Source of the DNA: Paenibacillus sp. OV219 | GTDB taxonomy: Bacteria > Bacillota > Bacilli > Paenibacillales > Paenibacillaceae | Direction: 5' to 3' | NCBI RefSeq assembly: GCF_900110075.1 | Contig: NZ_FOCJ01000004.1 | Span: 124,001 to 188,000 of the forward strand | DNA length: 64,000 bases | In this document: positions 61,928 to 64,000 of the stretch, piece after piece | Numbering within the stretch: the first letter of the stretch is position 1 | Layout of the letters: every line of letters begins with the position of its first letter | Notes under the pieces: generated by a model | What the model was told of the DNA's origin: nothing | What the model saw: the letters and a program-made list of their open reading frames with translations, nothing else | Databases searched by the model: none | Position numbers and translations under genes: made by a program

Positions 61928-63061
61928 TTACCATTCCGCGAACGATCCGTCATCGTACGCGAGGCGAGGCGTGTCCCAGTCCCCGCCGAAGCTGCGTTCG
62001 ATGAGCGCTTCTTCGTTGATTTCGATGCCAAGCCCCGGACCTTGCGGGATCGCGACATGACCGTCGATGACTTCGAACGGCTTCTTCAGATAGCCTTCGC
62101 CAAGGTCCCACTTCTCCGCCATCGACGGATGCTCTTGAATGAGGAAGTTCGGCGTGCACGCATCAAGCTGCAGGCAGGACGCGAGCGAGATCGGTCCGAG
62201 CGGATTGTGCGGTGCGATGGACGCGTAGTAAGTCTCTGCCATGGCGGCGATTTTGCGGCCTTCGAAGATGCCGCCGGCATGGCACAGATCCGGCTGCACG
62301 ATCGCGACCGCGCCTTTCTCCAGCGCTTCGCGGAAGCCCCAGCGCGTGAACAGCCGCTCGCCTGTCGCGATCGGAATGCTCGTCGATTGCGCGACGCGCA
62401 GCAATTGATCGACATTCTCCGGCAAGCACGGCTCTTCGATGAACATCGGATAGTACGGCTCCAGCGCAGCCGCCAATCGAATTGCCATCGCCGGGCTGAC
62501 GCGCCCGTGGAAGTCAATTGCAATATCGACACCGCTGCCAACCGCTTCGCGAGCAGCCGCGAACTTGTTCACTTGGCTCTCCACGAAGGCGAGCGAATCC
62601 ACGTTGCGTACAGGCGCATCTACGCCGGTCTTGATCGCGTCAAAGCCCGCCGCGACCCGCTTCTTCGCGTTCTCCGCGAACTCCTCAGGCGTTGCGCCTC
62701 CGCAGTGGCAGTACATGCGGATCTTATCGCGCACGCGGCCGCCGAGCATCTCATAGACAGGCAAGTTGTAGAACTTGCCTTTAATATCCCACAATGCTTG
62801 CTCAATGCCGCTAATCGCGCTGACGAGCACAGGACCGCCGCGGTAGAACGTTCCACGGTACATGACCTGCCAGTGATGCTCAATGCGAAGCGGATCTTCG
62901 CCAATCAGATAGCGCTTCAGCTCTTCAATAGCCGTCGCAACCGTCAAGGCTCGGCCTTCCACAATCGGCTCGCCCCAGCCCACAATCCCCTCGTCGGTCT
63001 CAATCTTCAGGAACAGCCAGCGAGGCTTGACATGGTAGAGCTTCATATCTGTTATTTTCAC
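61928..63061 (-). CDS. dgoD: D-galactonate dehydratase family enzyme
   Basis: A 377-residue enolase-superfamily protein from the GTG at 63061, 9 nt after AAAGGAG. It runs parallel to E. coli DgoD: PRWLFLKIETDEGIVGWGEP, TFYRGGPVLVSAISGIEQAL, DIAIDFHGRVSPAMA, MFIEEPCLPEN, IATGERLFTRWGF, IVQPDLCHAGG and SIAPHNPLGPISLA. The Asp, Glu and Glu of the middle motifs bind magnesium; the His residues are catalytic. It follows an SDR gene by 50 nt and a sugar ABC permease, so a sugar-acid pathway is clear, but related dehydratases act on other acids. Confidence 0.88.
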   Translation of the reverse strand: MKITDMKLYHVKPRWLFLKIETDEGIVGWGEPIVEGRALTVATAIEELKRYLIGEDPLRIEHHWQVMYRGTFYRGGPVLVSAISGIEQALWDIKGKFYNLPVYEMLGGRVRDKIRMYCHCGGATPEEFAENAKKRVAAGFDAIKTGVDAPVRNVDSLAFVESQVNKFAAAREAVGSGVDIAIDFHGRVSPAMAIRLAAALEPYYPMFIEEPCLPENVDQLLRVAQSTSIPIATGERLFTRWGFREALEKGAVAIVQPDLCHAGGIFEGRKIAAMAETYYASIAPHNPLGPISLASCLQLDACTPNFLIQEHPSMAEKWDLGEGYLKKPFEVIDGHVAIPQGPGLGIEINEEALIERSFGGDWDTPRLAYDDGSFAEW

Positions 63062-63111
63062 AATTCGAATCTCCTTTGCTTCGTAGACTTGGCCACCCAA
63101 ACCTTCGCCGT

Positions 63112-63888
63112 CTAGCCGTTATTCCCCTTCTCCGCCCATACCGGAAGCAGAGCGCCGCCATCCATATAGATCGTCGTTCCCGTCATATAGCCCGCGCTGC
63201 CCGAAGCTAGAAACACTGCCGCTTCGCCAACCTCCTGCGGTGTGCAGAACCGTCCCATCGGAATGCGCGAAGAGATATTCTCGATCATTTTCTGCACACG
63301 TTCACTTCCATCCGCCCAGCTATTCTTCGTGTAGCCAGGGGCAATACCGACGACCCGAATGCCGTGCGGAGCAAGGTCCAGCGCCATGTTCTTCGCCAGC
63401 TTGTTCACCGCAGCCTTCGATGCCGCGTACACGGTCGAGTTCGCCCAGTTGCCCTCCGCATGATTCGAGCTGATATGAATGATGACGCCCTGCGTACCCT
63501 GCTTCACCATCAAGCGAGCCGCATGCTGCGAGCAGAAATACAAGCCGCGAAAGTCGGTGTGAACCACCTCGTCGAACAGCTCTGGAGACGTCTCGAGGAA
63601 CGGCTTCATTCGCGTAATACCCGAATTGTTCACGAGGACGTCGAGCCGACCGAACCGGCTCTCCACCTGCTCGATAAGCGAAGCCACGTTGTCGAGGTCG
63701 GCAATGTTCGCTTGCACCGCTTCTGCCTTCACGCCAAGCCCACGCAGCTGCTGAACGACTTCCTCCGCCTGCTTGGCGCTCTTATTATAGTTGACACACA
63801 CGTCGTAGCCCGCGTTGGCAAAAGCATGCGCAATCCCTTTGCCAATGCCGCGCCCCGAACCGGTTACTAAAGCCACTTTACGTTCCAA
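63112..63888 (-). CDS. Short-chain dehydrogenase, sugar type
   Basis: A 258-residue SDR, TTG start 7 nt after AGGAG. TGSGRGIGKGIA is the NAD(P)-binding motif, VNNSGIT the structural motif, YAASKAAVNKLAKNM contains the catalytic Tyr-x3-Lys, and GYMTGTTIYMDGGAL is the classical C-terminal end. Context suggests oxidation of a sugar to the aldonic acid used by the dehydratase downstream. It starts 9 nt after an ABC permease gene. Confidence 0.88.
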   Translation of the reverse strand: MERKVALVTGSGRGIGKGIAHAFANAGYDVCVNYNKSAKQAEEVVQQLRGLGVKAEAVQANIADLDNVASLIEQVESRFGRLDVLVNNSGITRMKPFLETSPELFDEVVHTDFRGLYFCSQHAARLMVKQGTQGVIIHISSNHAEGNWANSTVYAASKAAVNKLAKNMALDLAPHGIRVVGIAPGYTKNSWADGSERVQKMIENISSRIPMGRFCTPQEVGEAAVFLASGSAGYMTGTTIYMDGGALLPVWAEKGNNG

Positions 63889-63897
63889 AGCGATCTC

Positions 63898-64000
63898 CTA
63901 CCCTTTGAGCCCTGTGAAAGAAACGCCTTTCTCAATCAGCTTCTGACAGGACGTAATGATGAGCATAAGCGGAATCGTAGCGATAACGAGACTTGACATA
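63898..64000 (-). CDS. C-terminal end of a carbohydrate ABC transporter permease (partial)
   Basis: The last 33 or so codons read SSLVIATIPLMLIITSCQKL and end in EKGVSFTGLKG, the usual C-terminus of MalG/LplC-type permeases (a final helix, then a Lys-Gly-x-x-x-G-x-x-KG end). The rest lies beyond the window. It heads the SDR-dehydratase cluster seen here. Confidence 0.8.
   Translation of the reverse strand, partial: MSSLVIATIPLMLIITSCQKLIEKGVSFTGLKG

Noticed and set aside
62042-63115. A 357-codon frame antisense to the galactonate dehydratase
   Set aside because: The dehydratase is unambiguous; the antisense frame is low in recognisable features and rich in Arg.

Overview
The window is chromosomal DNA of a spore-forming Firmicute, most probably a Paenibacillus or close relative. 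The support is indirect but consistent: spore-coat genes (CotF-like, two CotB-like, CotH), a Spo0E-type phosphatase, AGGAGG-type ribosome binding sites with frequent TTG/GTG starts, a T-box before pheST, and the pheS-pheT-zapA-mutS2-DUF350 gene order known from Bacillus. About 57 protein genes or remnants are supported. I saw no rRNA, tRNA, insertion sequence, prophage or CRISPR array. Many start codons below were moved downstream of the longest reading frame because a good ribosome binding site lies inside it.

Left part (1-13.1 kb): the start of a GH38 alpha-mannosidase, then a minus-strand cluster rbsD - LacI regulator - parallel beta-helix/PKD protein with a promoter containing a CcpA-like site. 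Next come a flap exonuclease, an aminotransferase, an ArsC/Spx-family protein, a block of palindromic repeats, an RluD-like pseudouridine synthase overlapping a cobalamin adenosyltransferase, an MFS transporter, a Spo0E-like protein and the alaT-alaR pair.

Spore-coat block (12.6-17.4 kb): a CotF-like protein and a small companion, a CotB-like protein, a small membrane protein, a full CotB, a divergent Gly-Ser-X repeat protein and the coat kinase CotH. The arrangement matches cotB-cotG-cotH of Bacillus subtilis, with the Gly-Ser-X protein in the cotG position.

Middle (17.4-42 kb): cysK, MFS, a zinc-ribbon protein, a possible 25-residue membrane peptide, DUF350, mutS2, a holin-like membrane protein, a CuA-type lipoprotein, a short-chain dehydrogenase, a 1433-residue protein with a ZapA domain fused to a very long hendecad coiled coil, pheT-pheS with a T-box, a copper block (ycnJ, a two-component pair, ycnI), and nrdA-nrdB under a promoter overlapped by two NrdR-type boxes 32 bp apart.

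Right part (42-64 kb): a membrane protein, a GGCT-like protein, a GGDEF-EAL protein, the 5-oxoprolinase genes pxpB-pxpC-pxpA (pxpC carries a chain of perfect inverted repeats in its coding sequence), a VWA lipoprotein, about 1.2 kb of palindromic repeats, a TetR regulator divergent from an MMPL exporter, a PhyH oxygenase, an aldolase-type lyase, fumC, a deletion scar of a sugar ABC transporter, a thioesterase, a second palindrome-rich stretch, and a sugar-acid cluster (galactonate dehydratase, SDR, end of an ABC permease).

The most unusual items are the giant ZapA-hendecad fusion, the Gly-Ser-X protein beside CotH, the modular palindromic arrays that recur at three intergenic sites, the palindrome chain inside pxpC, and the sugar-transporter deletion scar.
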